Positions 35,545-44,727 of a stretch of 64,000 bases of DNA are shown here, in pieces; positions within the stretch are counted from its first letter, which is position 1; every line of letters begins with the position of its first letter. Under the pieces are notes generated by a model. The model searched no databases and was not told the DNA's origin. It saw only the letters and a program-made list of their open reading frames with translations. The position numbers were made by a program, and so were the translations under genes. Origin of the DNA: JAIQFL01 sp035295745 (GTDB taxonomy: Bacteria > Acidobacteriota > Terriglobia > Bryobacterales > Bryobacteraceae); NCBI GenBank assembly GCA_035295745.1, contig DATGIL010000052.1, forward strand, positions 81,333 to 145,332. The letters are read 5' to 3'.

Positions 35545-35995
35545 ATGAAGCCCTGGATTTCAGCAATTTTCCTGCTCGCTTCCGCGGCGCTTCTGTTCGC
35601 CGCAGATGGCGACCGAACGGTGAATGGAAGGGCAGAGTGGTCCTGCTCGATTTCTGGGCGTCTTGGTGCGGGTACGGCATTGACGGCTTCAAGACCATCA
35701 AGCAAATGCATGAAGAGTTTGCGCCCACTCTACAGGTGATCTCGATCAACACCGACGAACCGTCTGCCGTCGCGGCGGCCAGGAGAGTTGTTGCCTCGCA
35801 CGACATGCCGTGGCTGAAGGTGATGTCGGGCAAGGACTGGATGACCCTTTGTGGATGATGTTCCAGGGGCTGGACCACTCGATGCCGCGATATGTCATCA
35901 TCGATCGCGATGGGATCGTGCGATACAGCGGATCAGGCGGCGAGAACCTGATGGAATTGCGGGACGCGGTACAGAAGTACACGGGCAAGCCGTAG
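35545..35995 (+). pseudogene. Frameshifted thioredoxin-like (TlpA/redoxin) gene
   Basis: Three frames hold consecutive parts of one protein. From 35545: a signal peptide MKPWISAIFLLASAALLFA. Then, from about 35,630 in another frame: GRVVLLDFWASWCGYGIDGF through VISINTDEPSAVAAARR. Then, from about 35,850 in a third: MPRYVIIDRDGIVRYSG. Two frameshifts are needed. The active site reads WCGYG instead of WCxxC, losing the second cysteine, which supports real decay rather than only sequencing error. Confidence 0.7.
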
Positions 35996-36213
35996 CGACT
36001 GTCGGTTCTGTTTCGACGCCTCACAGCGGGCACGTACCTCCTCTATTGTGAGCGCCTGGCTTCTGCTACGCATTGCCACTCCTCCTCCGGGTATAACCGG
36101 CCGAAGAACGACGTTACCAACGACGCCGGGCAGATTTCATGCAGCCCTTGCGGAAAGCTCACGGAACAGCTTCTGGAAATGCTCGGAAAACTGGGTAGCA
36201 CTGAAACGGTGGC

Positions 36214-38319
36214 CTAAACCGCCACTGCCGCCTGTTCGCGCCGACTCAGATAGGCCGTGCCGGCAAAGTAGATTCCCACCGCCGCGTTGGCGTACATCCA
36301 GAATAGAATTCGATCCTGCGGCAATACCTGAAACGGAGCGTGCCCGGAACTGGCATCGAGCAACAGGTGAATCACGATTCCCACTGTGAACGCGCAGGCC
36401 CTCCAGAATCCTGTGCGATCGACCTGCGCTGACGTAAAGTAGAGCACTGACAGGATCACGCTGTGCCCCAGCAGATTCCACCACGACCCGAAGCCTACGA
36501 TGTGCTCCAACACGATCGGGAAGAACAGGCCCACCGCCAGAGCGATGGCGATCTGATGCACAAAGAACATCGGGTCCGATTTGCGCTGCATGTTTTTGGC
36601 CGCGAAAAACAACACGGCCCCGGCCGCGAGCAGCAGCCAAAGCTGATTCGAACTGGTCTTGTTCGACCGTTGCGCGATCTTAGTCGCCTCCGCCGCATCG
36701 AGAATCCCCGCGCCATAGTGATCGGCCGGTGCATATTTCTTTGCCGACTTCCGTAATTGCGCGCGAATCTCTTTTGGATCCGTCATGCCCATGGAGACCA
36801 GTAGCGCGGCGACACCCGTCACGTGCGGCGTCGCCATCGACGTACCCACCAGCGGGAAAAAGCTATCCACGCGCGGACCGGAAGGTCCGAACCAGCCCTG
36901 TCGCTGCATGATGGTGTTCTGCCAGACCTGGCCGTTGAGTCCCATTTTGGGCTCGCCGCCCGGCCCCGCAATGTCCACTTCCTTCCCCCAGGTCGAATAC
37001 GAAGCAAACATCCCGCCTGGCCCGACTGCCGACACGGCGATGCACTCTTTGAACTTCCCCGGATACCCGACACCTTCGCGGCCTTCATTTCCCGCCGCGC
37101 AGATCAGCGTGACCTTCTTGTTGTAGGCATACTGCATGGCCTTCTCCATCACCTGGCTGGGCGCGGATCCGCCCAGGCTCATGTTGGCGACATTGGCATT
37201 GTGATCGGCGGCATAATGCAGGGCGTCTGCCACGTCGCTCATGTTCAGGCGCCCCTTGGCATCGGCCACTCGCAGGGGCATGATCTGTGCCTCCGGCGCA
37301 ATTCCCGCGCCCAAGAGGCCATTGTCCGTTGATTCGGCGATGGTGCCCATGACGTGAGTGCCGTGACCGTTGTCGTCTGGAGCCGCATCACGCTTATCGG
37401 CAAAGTCGTAGCCCTTCACGAAACTGGTCTGGTTGAAGTCCTGCGCCTGCACCCATCCGTTTTGGGTCATACCTCCCGCACCCGAGTCGATGATCGCCAC
37501 AATGGCGCCTTTGCCTTTACTCTTGGCCCACGCTTCTTCCATGCCGATCATCTTCAGGTGCCACTGACGCCGGTATTCCGGATCGTTAGGCACGAAAGCG
37601 CCGGACGCACTGGGTTGCGTAGGTGCCTGCTTTGGCGTTTGTCCCGGGAACTGGAAAAGATGGTAGACATACTGTGGCTCGGCCGCCTCCACCAGTGGAT
37701 TGCCTACGAGCGCGGCGAGGATGCGCGCCCGATCCATGGGATTGACCGTGGCCACCATCAGCTTCGCCGCCTTGGCGTGTTCGCTGTTGTATCGAAGTTC
37801 GATTCCCACGGACCGCCCGAGATCCACAATCTGCGAGTCGGTCGTGTTCTCCTTGAGTTGCACCACGATCTGGTCCGGCACCGTCTCGGCGCTCGCGGCC
37901 ACGGATGGGGGTTCGGGCGGGGGAGCGGCCTTTTCGTCGGATCCGGTAATCAGCACACCTCCCGCGACCGTGAGGAGCGCAATGGCGGCCCAATTGGCCC
38001 ATCGCGGCATCTGGGGCATCGCGCGTTGCCGGACAGGCGGCGCTTCGGTCTGCAGTTCCAATCGCTTTGGTTCAGGCCGCAACTCCATGCGACGAAGCGG
38101 CTCAGGGGCGAGTTGCCTGGGCGGCACCGGCGGAGGCGGGGGTGCAGGCGCTGGTGGCGGCGGAGGTGGGGGCGGAGGTGGTGGCGCTTCGCGCTCGGGT
38201 CGCGGGCCAAGCCGTTGAATACGCGGCTCCGGTCTCTGGATCGCTGGCTGTCGCTCCGGGAATCGTTCCGGCATTCGCTCCGGCTGCCGCTCCGGAAACT
38301 TATCTCTTTCGGGATCCAT
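36214..38319 (-). CDS. Membrane-embedded subtilisin-like (S8) serine protease
   Basis: A 701-aa protein, last gene of the eleven-gene operon. Residues 1-45 are Pro/Arg/Glu-rich (MDPERDKFPERQPER), 46-75 nearly all proline, TM at 107-126, then a propeptide-like region. The S8 domain at 265-545 has Asp278 (AIIDSG), His319 (DNGHGTH), Asn411 (AAGNEG) and Ser494 (GTSMATPHV), a full triad. Five further TM helices fill 555-695. It would be active on the outer face of the inner membrane. The layout recalls type VII mycosins by analogy. It probably matures or clears secreted cargo. Confidence 0.88.
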   Translation of the reverse strand: MDPERDKFPERQPERMPERFPERQPAIQRPEPRIQRLGPRPEREAPPPPPPPPPPPAPAPPPPPVPPRQLAPEPLRRMELRPEPKRLELQTEAPPVRQRAMPQMPRWANWAAIALLTVAGGVLITGSDEKAAPPPEPPSVAASAETVPDQIVVQLKENTTDSQIVDLGRSVGIELRYNSEHAKAAKLMVATVNPMDRARILAALVGNPLVEAAEPQYVYHLFQFPGQTPKQAPTQPSASGAFVPNDPEYRRQWHLKMIGMEEAWAKSKGKGAIVAIIDSGAGGMTQNGWVQAQDFNQTSFVKGYDFADKRDAAPDDNGHGTHVMGTIAESTDNGLLGAGIAPEAQIMPLRVADAKGRLNMSDVADALHYAADHNANVANMSLGGSAPSQVMEKAMQYAYNKKVTLICAAGNEGREGVGYPGKFKECIAVSAVGPGGMFASYSTWGKEVDIAGPGGEPKMGLNGQVWQNTIMQRQGWFGPSGPRVDSFFPLVGTSMATPHVTGVAALLVSMGMTDPKEIRAQLRKSAKKYAPADHYGAGILDAAEATKIAQRSNKTSSNQLWLLLAAGAVLFFAAKNMQRKSDPMFFVHQIAIALAVGLFFPIVLEHIVGFGSWWNLLGHSVILSVLYFTSAQVDRTGFWRACAFTVGIVIHLLLDASSGHAPFQVLPQDRILFWMYANAAVGIYFAGTAYLSRREQAAVAV

Positions 38320-38623
38320 CGTCTCTCAACTCCGGGTGCTGTTCCAGGATGTATTGATAGCGGTCCTTAACCGCGCCGGTCCGCTCGTCGAAAAGAGGAG
38401 TGCTTCCTGTGTACATGGTGCCCTGCGGATCGCCGTACTCGTTCAGGCCGTTTCGGGTGATCCACTCGTCGACACGCCGCCGCAGTTGGTCATCCACGGA
38501 AGACTCCCGTCGTGCGGCCGAGGGCTCTCGCACTGGCGTTGGCGCGGGCGGCGGGAACGGCATCACCAGCGCAATGGCGGCGGCGAGCACCACAATCAAT
38601 CCGGGTAACATTCGAAATCGCAT
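38300..38623 (-). CDS. Small anchored or secreted protein of the Tra/Clp operon
   Basis: A 107-aa protein: one N-terminal hydrophobic segment (MRFRMLPGLIVVLAAAIALVM), a proline-rich linker, then a helical tail (DDQLRRRVDEWITRNGLNEYG). Not recognised. It overlaps the subtilisin start by 20 bp, so the two are coupled, and a protease partner or inhibitor role is possible. Confidence 0.75.
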   Translation of the reverse strand: MRFRMLPGLIVVLAAAIALVMPFPPPAPTPVREPSAARRESSVDDQLRRRVDEWITRNGLNEYGDPQGTMYTGSTPLFDERTGAVKDRYQYILEQHPELRDDGSRKR

Positions 38624-38653
38624 GAATTCGGTTCTCGCAGATAGTCATACCAA

Positions 38654-41600
38654 TCACTTCGAACGCCCTGCCGGCGGCGGACTGGGCGGGCTGGATGGCG
38701 GAGGCGTGTTGCCCGCCGGCGGGGGCCCAGAGTGAGAGGGGGCCGGCGTGCCGGCTGGTGGGGGGCCGGCGGAGCGTCCGCCAGCAGGATCGGGAGCCGT
38801 GGGTGGTGGCCCGGAAGTGCGCGACGGGACGTGGTCCGGCGTGGAGGGCGGCGGTCCAGCGGAACGAGAAGTGCCCGGTGCAGCGGTGTTCGGCGGAGGT
38901 CCAGTGTGCGAGGATGCGGGTGCCGTTGGTGGTGGCTCTTTGGTCCTGTCGGTGGCAGGCGATGCGTTCGGCTGCGGAGCTTTGTTGGGATTGGCGGGGG
39001 ATTTGGAGTCTCCGGACTTCATCGTGTCGGGCTGAGTTTCGCGCAGGCCCGGTGACTTGCTCGCGTCTGTAGCAGATTTGGAGTTATTCGAGTCGGCAGA
39101 CTTCGTTGGGTCGGACTGGGCATCGTGCTGGGCGGGTGACTTGGCCCCATCGGCGGGCGGTTTGGAGTCTTTGGAGTCGGCAGCGGGCGCTTGGTTCGTT
39201 CCGGCAGGCGGCTTGGAGTCCTTGGAGTCTGGGGATTTCGCTGTGTCGGAGTGAGCGTCGTGCTGGGCGGGTGACTTGGCCGCATCGGCGGTCGGTTTGG
39301 AGTCTTTGGAGTCGGCAGCGGGCGCTTGGTTCGTTCCGGCAGGCGCCTTGGAGTGCTTGGAGTCTGGGGACTTCGTTGCGTCGGAGTGGGCGTCGTGCTG
39401 GGCGGGTGCCTTGGCCGTGTCGGCCTGCGGTTTGGATTCTTTGGAGTCGGCGGACTTCGATTCCGGATCGGGCGCTTTGTTCGTGCTGGCAGGCGGCTTG
39501 GAGTCCTTGGAGTCCGGGGACTTCGTTGCGTCGGAGTGAACGTCGTGCTGGGCGGGTGACTTGGCCGAGTCAGCGGTCGGTTTGGTGTCTTTGGAGTCGG
39601 CGGACTTCGATTCCGGATCGGGCGGTTTGTTCGTGCTGGCAGGCACCTTGGAGTCCCTGGAGTCTGGGGATTTCGTTGCGTCGGAGTGAACGTCGTGCTG
39701 GGCGGGTGACTTGGCCGAGTCGGCGGTCGGTTTGGCGTCTTTGGAGTCGGCAGACTTCGATTCCTGATCGGGCGGTCTGTTCGTGCTGGTAGACGCCTTG
39801 GGGTCCTTAGAGTCTGGGGATTTCGTTGCGTCGGAGTGAGCGTCGTGCTGGGCGGGCGGTTTGGCGTCTTTGGAGTCCGACTTCGATTCCTGATCGGGCG
39901 GTTTGTTCGTGGCCGCAGGCGCCTTGGGGTCCTTCGAGTCTGTGGATTTCGTTGCGTCGGAGTGGGTGTCGTGCTGGGCGCGCGGTTTGGCGTCTTTGGA
40001 GTCGGCAGACTTCGCTTCCGGATCGGGTGGTCTGTTCGTGCCGGCAGGCGGCTTGGAGTCCTTAGAGTCTGGGGATTTCGTTGCGTCGGAGTGAGCGTCG
40101 TGCTGAGCGGGAGTCTTGCTCGCTTCGGCAGTCGGTTTGGCGTCTTTGGAGTCGGCCGACTTCGTTTCGTGATCGGGCGGTCTGTTCGTTCCTGCAGGCG
40201 CCTTGGAGTCCTTCGAGTCTGGGGACTTCGTTGCGTCGGAGTGAGCGTCATGCTGGGCGGGTGACTTGGCCGGATCAGCGGGCGGTTTGGAGTCTTTGGA
40301 GTCGGCCGGCTTCGTTTCCTGATCGGGCGGTTTGTTCGTGCCCGCAGTCGCCTTGGAGTCCTTAGAGTCTGCCGTCTTCGTTGCGTCGGAGGGATCGTCG
40401 TGCTGAGCGGGAGTCTTGCTCGCTTCGGCAGGAGCTTTAGCGTCCCCAGAGTCAGCGCGCTTCGTCTCTTGAGAATGCGGGTTGTCTTGGGCCTGCCCTT
40501 TGGGATCTTTGGACTCGGCAGACTTCGTATCATGATCAGACGCCTTGGTCGCATCAGCAGGCGATTTGGAGTCTTTGGAGTCGGCGGACTTCGCCTCCTG
40601 GGAGGGTGCCTTTTTCGCGTCGGAGTCCTTTTCCCCTTGCGATTTTTCGCTATCAGCGGACGTGGAACCTTTGGACTCACCACTCCTTGCGTCCTTCGAA
40701 TTCGTCGACTTGCCGTCCGCCTGCTGCCCGTCCTTCTTCTCCTGAGACTGTTCCTTCTTCTCTTCCGCCTTCCTTTCGTCCTCCTGCTTCTCGCGCGCTT
40801 TCTTCTCCTCCTCCGCTTTCGTCTCCTGCTTCTTCGAGGCCTCCTGCGTATCGCGATCGAACTTTTCCCTCATCTTCGTTTCGTGCGCGTCGCGCTCCGC
40901 CTTGAGCTTCGCCTCCCGTTGCTGCCGATTGTCCTCGTCTTGCTGATTCCTTGCCACGAACTGAGCGGCATCATGCCGTTTCCGATAATCGGCGTCTGCC
41001 AGCCGCCCTGCGTTGGGGCCCGAGAAGCCACCGTCGGGCGATTTCTGCTGGGTCTCCGGATCCCGCCCTTTCTCCACGTTGCGCGCTGCAAGGTGCGGAT
41101 CGTGCCCTTGTGCAACCGCCTTGGCCGCCAGTTTGTCGGCTTCCTGCACGGCGTCCAACTTCGGCGCCAGCCCGCCCACGCGATCCTTACCCGTCATCAA
41201 TCCTGGACTCGGCGGCTGCGTCTCCGCCATGCTCTGCACCTGGCTGGTATGTCCCGCTGAACTTCCCTTGCCGGTCGGAGGATGACCTTCGATTTCGGTG
41301 CCGAGTGCCTTCGCGTGATCGAAGCCCCGCCGGCCTGGAAATCGCTGGCTGTACAAATCGCGAATTTCCTGTTCACCGTTCAGCTCAAACCGCTGTCCCT
41401 GCGGACCAAACGCGATGATTCTCTGTTCCGAATGATCCCGGTATTGCAATTCGCCGCCGTGCCGCACCATCGGCGCGCCGACCCGGTCGTTGACGTAGTT
41501 GCCGACCTCCGGTAATTTCGGAGTCTGAATGTGGCGCTCGCCATGTAGTTCCGTCACCAGCCCGAGATTTGCCCCCGGCCGCTTGGGGTCGATCATGTCG

Positions 41601-43921
41601 TAAATGTCGTAATCCCCGTGAATATACTTGCCCTCATGCTGCAAGCATCCGAACCGCGGAGAGGCGGGATCGCGATCCACTGAATATCCCTCCGGCAAGA
41701 CCTTGCGTCCGTCTGGAAGTTCGCGATGCATCGCGTCCCACTTCGCCTGCGCCGCCGCTGGATTCTGGTACGCGTCGGGATGGATATGCGGATCTACCAC
41801 CAGGCCCGCATGCTCATGCCCCGCCACGTTTGCGGTGTTCGCCTTGCAATCGATCCGCTTGGGCGTGTACCCCGGTTCGCCGATGTATTGCAGCGATTCC
41901 GGATTGGTATGACGTACCAGGATCCACTGATTGTTCTTGCGCGCCGCGTCCTGGAAGACCTCCATATCTTGGGGTCGCATCCCGAACGGAGTCGGGCCCC
42001 GGTCTAGACCGCCGGGACCCCTGGGAGGTTCGCCGCCGCGGGGCGGGGAGGGAGGCCGGCCGCCTGGAGGAAGACCGTTTCCGCCGTCGGGAAGGTGTGG
42101 GCCGCTTCCGGTAACCTGTGCTGCCTGTTCCGCTGCGATGTTTGCCTTAGGAACGGGCGGCGGGACCGGGATGCCAATCACCGGTTCCGCGCCCGGATGC
42201 GGCGGCGGCAGTTCCATGTAGATGTAGTCGAGTTTCCCGCTGACCTCGTGCAGATTGAGAACTCTGCCCGCCTGACCATCCATCAGAACCACGCGCCCGT
42301 TGACATTGGCCGCGAACAGTACATGACCGCTCCTGCGGCCCGGATGGTTATACCCGATCACCCCGCAGTCGCCGTGCTTGCCATCCTCCAGCTTCTTGAT
42401 GATCTCTCCGATGCCCCCATCCATCTTTTGGAATTCGGGCTTATGCGCCGGGCCGAGTCTTGCCTGGAAGAATTTTTCCATCGCTTCGTCTTCGAGAGGC
42501 AAATGGTCGCTGGCGGCGATGACATCCTTCCCATGGAACTTGAAGTAGGTCGCAACGGTGCAGCTATGGCAGTTGGTTGGGTTTTTCCGGCGGGGGTCGG
42601 GGAGCCCTTCCTTTGTAAGCCATCCCGGTTTGCGATCTGGATGGATTTTCTCGAGAAGCCGATTGGCATCGTCGGTAATCTTGTTCGTCAACGCCTCGCG
42701 GCGCATCGCCATTAAGTCTTTTACGTGGTCCGCGGATCCTTTCTCGGCTTGCTGCACGGCGGGACTCTGCGCAACCTTCACGGCCTCGGCCGCGCGCTGC
42801 TCATTCTGCGCCCCTTTGAAGGCCGACATCCGCGTTTTCATCTGCTGCCACGTCTCAGCGGCATCAGGCGCGCGTTTGAATGTATTCGCCAGTGCGGCGC
42901 GGACCTCGGGATTCTTCAGTGTCTGAAAGACCTTGACTCCGCCCTTCCATACCCACACACCGCCCTCTGCCATCTGAACCGCGTTGGCGGTATCTTCCAA
43001 GCCACTGTCCTTCGCGAAACGCTCCCATTTGTCGGCTTCGTTTCGGGATGCCTGTTTCCATTCCTGCATCGGCAAGCCGTTGAGAGCGTCGTTGGCGCCT
43101 TGGAGTCCGTTGCGGATCGCAGTTTTGGTCGGCACGGCGATCGCATCGGCGGCTCGTTTCGAGAAGTCCTGCGCTGCCTTTAACTGCTTGGCATACGGTT
43201 CCAGTCCGTGGTCTGCAGACTGCAACACTCCGCCTGCAGCGTGCCTCATCTGGCTCCACCAATCGTTGGGCGCCGAATGGGATGGGCCGGGCTCTTCAGC
43301 GGCGGCTCCCTTCGAGAGCCCGGGGTTCTGCCGTTGCCAGCCTTCCGCGTAAATCTCGGTGTAGGGCCGATGCGACCTGCTACCCTTCGCATTTCCGTCC
43401 GTAAACTCCTTTAGAACGGCGTCATGCCCGCCCTTCTCGGCGGCGTTGTGGAGTTGCTGCGCGGTGGCATGGGGATGCGACTTGAGGTACTCTGCTTCGG
43501 CCGCATTGGAGGCGTTCGAATAGACGCCGTAGTAAGGGCACTTTCGAGGAAACTGGTGACCCAGCGCCTGCAGCTCTTTTTGCGCGTGGATCGCTTTTAC
43601 CGTTCCCGCTGTCTCCTCTTCCAGCCTCTTATGGACGTAGCCGGGCTGGTCCAGTTTCTTGGCATCCGCCAGCCGCCCTTCGATCTGCCACTCTGCATGA
43701 TTCACTTCATGAACCAGCGATAGACCTGCCATGTCGGCCGGCTTGGAGCGGTCGATGTAAATCTTCTTCTCCTTAGGGTTCCAACATGCCCCGCCGCTGC
43801 CCGTGTCGAACTCGACTGGTATGTTGTGCTTTTCGAGATAGGCAACCGTGGCCTTCCCAGTGGGACAATGGTTGAGCAGTGCCTTGATATCGTCGAGGTG
43901 TTTCTGGTCCTGAGGTGACAT
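38654..43921 (-). CDS. Giant multi-domain toxin-like protein (zincin + Tox-PL + edema-factor-like + repeats)
   Basis: 1755 aa. Residues 1-110: zincin-like, HEVNHAE at 71-77. Residues 440-570: papain-like Tox-PL signature, NCHSC (Cys451), GHVLFAANVNGRVVLMDGQAG (His533, Asp548/Gln550), as in toxin glutamine deamidases. Residues 645-870 resemble the edema factor/CyaA/ExoY nucleotidyl cyclases: PKRIDCKANT (Lys688, Lys693), AGLVVDP, HGDYDIYDM (Asp770, Asp772), VRHGGE (His821), then AFGPQGQRFEL. From about 960 a charged coiled-coil leads into ten Lys/Ser/Asp/Pro repeats and a proline-rich tail. No signal peptide. It lies in an operon with a TraD-like ATPase, so it is the likely cargo. Confidence 0.85.
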   Translation of the reverse strand: MSPQDQKHLDDIKALLNHCPTGKATVAYLEKHNIPVEFDTGSGGACWNPKEKKIYIDRSKPADMAGLSLVHEVNHAEWQIEGRLADAKKLDQPGYVHKRLEEETAGTVKAIHAQKELQALGHQFPRKCPYYGVYSNASNAAEAEYLKSHPHATAQQLHNAAEKGGHDAVLKEFTDGNAKGSRSHRPYTEIYAEGWQRQNPGLSKGAAAEEPGPSHSAPNDWWSQMRHAAGGVLQSADHGLEPYAKQLKAAQDFSKRAADAIAVPTKTAIRNGLQGANDALNGLPMQEWKQASRNEADKWERFAKDSGLEDTANAVQMAEGGVWVWKGGVKVFQTLKNPEVRAALANTFKRAPDAAETWQQMKTRMSAFKGAQNEQRAAEAVKVAQSPAVQQAEKGSADHVKDLMAMRREALTNKITDDANRLLEKIHPDRKPGWLTKEGLPDPRRKNPTNCHSCTVATYFKFHGKDVIAASDHLPLEDEAMEKFFQARLGPAHKPEFQKMDGGIGEIIKKLEDGKHGDCGVIGYNHPGRRSGHVLFAANVNGRVVLMDGQAGRVLNLHEVSGKLDYIYMELPPPHPGAEPVIGIPVPPPVPKANIAAEQAAQVTGSGPHLPDGGNGLPPGGRPPSPPRGGEPPRGPGGLDRGPTPFGMRPQDMEVFQDAARKNNQWILVRHTNPESLQYIGEPGYTPKRIDCKANTANVAGHEHAGLVVDPHIHPDAYQNPAAAQAKWDAMHRELPDGRKVLPEGYSVDRDPASPRFGCLQHEGKYIHGDYDIYDMIDPKRPGANLGLVTELHGERHIQTPKLPEVGNYVNDRVGAPMVRHGGELQYRDHSEQRIIAFGPQGQRFELNGEQEIRDLYSQRFPGRRGFDHAKALGTEIEGHPPTGKGSSAGHTSQVQSMAETQPPSPGLMTGKDRVGGLAPKLDAVQEADKLAAKAVAQGHDPHLAARNVEKGRDPETQQKSPDGGFSGPNAGRLADADYRKRHDAAQFVARNQQDEDNRQQREAKLKAERDAHETKMREKFDRDTQEASKKQETKAEEEKKAREKQEDERKAEEKKEQSQEKKDGQQADGKSTNSKDARSGESKGSTSADSEKSQGEKDSDAKKAPSQEAKSADSKDSKSPADATKASDHDTKSAESKDPKGQAQDNPHSQETKRADSGDAKAPAEASKTPAQHDDPSDATKTADSKDSKATAGTNKPPDQETKPADSKDSKPPADPAKSPAQHDAHSDATKSPDSKDSKAPAGTNRPPDHETKSADSKDAKPTAEASKTPAQHDAHSDATKSPDSKDSKPPAGTNRPPDPEAKSADSKDAKPRAQHDTHSDATKSTDSKDPKAPAATNKPPDQESKSDSKDAKPPAQHDAHSDATKSPDSKDPKASTSTNRPPDQESKSADSKDAKPTADSAKSPAQHDVHSDATKSPDSRDSKVPASTNKPPDPESKSADSKDTKPTADSAKSPAQHDVHSDATKSPDSKDSKPPASTNKAPDPESKSADSKESKPQADTAKAPAQHDAHSDATKSPDSKHSKAPAGTNQAPAADSKDSKPTADAAKSPAQHDAHSDTAKSPDSKDSKPPAGTNQAPAADSKDSKPPADGAKSPAQHDAQSDPTKSADSNNSKSATDASKSPGLRETQPDTMKSGDSKSPANPNKAPQPNASPATDRTKEPPPTAPASSHTGPPPNTAAPGTSRSAGPPPSTPDHVPSRTSGPPPTAPDPAGGRSAGPPPAGTPAPSHSGPPPAGNTPPPSSPPSPPPAGRSK
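39045..40430 (-). repeat. Ten-unit coding repeat inside the giant protein
   Basis: Ten units of about 40-51 residues, each with (S/T)PAQHDxHSDATK, SPDSKDSK, (G/S)TNxPPD and SADSKDxKP(T/P)AD. At DNA level the units recur every 125-155 bp (AQHD codons near 39,123, 39,258, 39,390, 39,545, 39,690, 39,845, 39,968, 40,097, 40,246 and 40,396). They are disordered and rich in Lys, Asp, Ser and Pro. The repeats also keep other frames open, which are artefacts. Confidence 0.9.
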
Positions 43922-43950
43922 GTTGCTGGTCTCCGTACGGAGGTAGAGGA

Positions 43951-44577
43951 TCAGGAAAACGATTCGATTACGGGAAGGTCCTCAACTACAACCCGCTCGT
44001 TGGTCACGTCCACGCGCCCGTCGCGCTGAACCGTCAATTCCAGTTCTTTGAGATCGGCGCCGGTCATCGCGGTGGCTGCGACCTGAAACCGGTCGGCGCC
44101 TGAAACTGCGACTCGCATAGGCTGAATCTTCGCGCTCGCCTGCTCTTTTAGCGCTTGCAGTGCGGGATCGCTCCCGACCCTCGAGATCCAAGGCACTTCA
44201 TCGGTCGACTCCACTATGGTGATCTGCGGTTCCGTAACGTTGTCGAAGAAGAATCGGAGGTAGGCCGGGATGTCTTTTGCGTCCAGCCGCAAAGACTCCT
44301 GCTGGTTGACGGCATAGACATAGTCGGGCGTGGCGCGCAGGATGGAAATGCGGGAACCGTCGTCGGCATAGTGAAACTCCATGTCGCGATCCTCCAGGCT
44401 CACGGTGGCCGACAGAAGCTGGAAGCGGTGGTAGAACGGCACTGGCTGCCGCTCAAAGACCGTCGGGTTGGTTCGCATCAGCCTCGCCCAAACCGGGTTG
44501 ACCACCGCGATACGCTCAATCAATTCTTCGTCGGACATCTGGTCCCTCGCTTGTTCCTCTCCCGTCGTGTGCATCAT
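43951..44577 (-). CDS. Unknown protein directly upstream of the giant gene
   Basis: A 208-aa cytoplasmic-looking protein; ATG at 44577, or at 44538 (MSDEEL) with a GAGGG site 6 bp before it. Alpha/beta composition with FHYADDGSRISILRATPDYV, DIPAYLRFFFDNV and VEDLPVIESFS. No family recognised. Its place immediately before the large toxin-like gene suggests a dedicated chaperone, adaptor or immunity protein. Confidence 0.75.
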   Translation of the reverse strand: MMHTTGEEQARDQMSDEELIERIAVVNPVWARLMRTNPTVFERQPVPFYHRFQLLSATVSLEDRDMEFHYADDGSRISILRATPDYVYAVNQQESLRLDAKDIPAYLRFFFDNVTEPQITIVESTDEVPWISRVGSDPALQALKEQASAKIQPMRVAVSGADRFQVAATAMTGADLKELELTVQRDGRVDVTNERVVVEDLPVIESFS

Positions 44578-44618
44578 ATCCTCAGGGCCTCTTCACTCCT
44601 ATACGCAAATCCCGGCGA

Positions 44619-44723
44619 TTAGGGGTCCATCCACCAGTAAATACTGTTGAACGTACCCATGACGATCTGCCAGGCGACGATGACCATCACAATAATGAAG
44701 ACCCACTTCAACAGTTTGAACAC
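44619..44723 (-). CDS. 34-residue transmembrane peptide
   Basis: A GTG-started frame, MFKLLKWVFIIVMVIVAWQ then IVMGTFNSIYWWMDP, is one TM helix with an aromatic C-terminus. It lies 4 bp after the coupling ATPase gene and 41 bp before the next. Its position and composition mirror the 32-residue peptide at 49,836. Confidence 0.6.
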   Translation of the reverse strand: MFKLLKWVFIIVMVIVAWQIVMGTFNSIYWWMDP

Positions 44724-44727
44724 GGTA

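Noticed and set aside
39019..40683. A 554-codon minus frame and several plus frames inside the giant gene
   Set aside because: The coding repeat keeps other frames open; the giant frame has domains and runs the full length.
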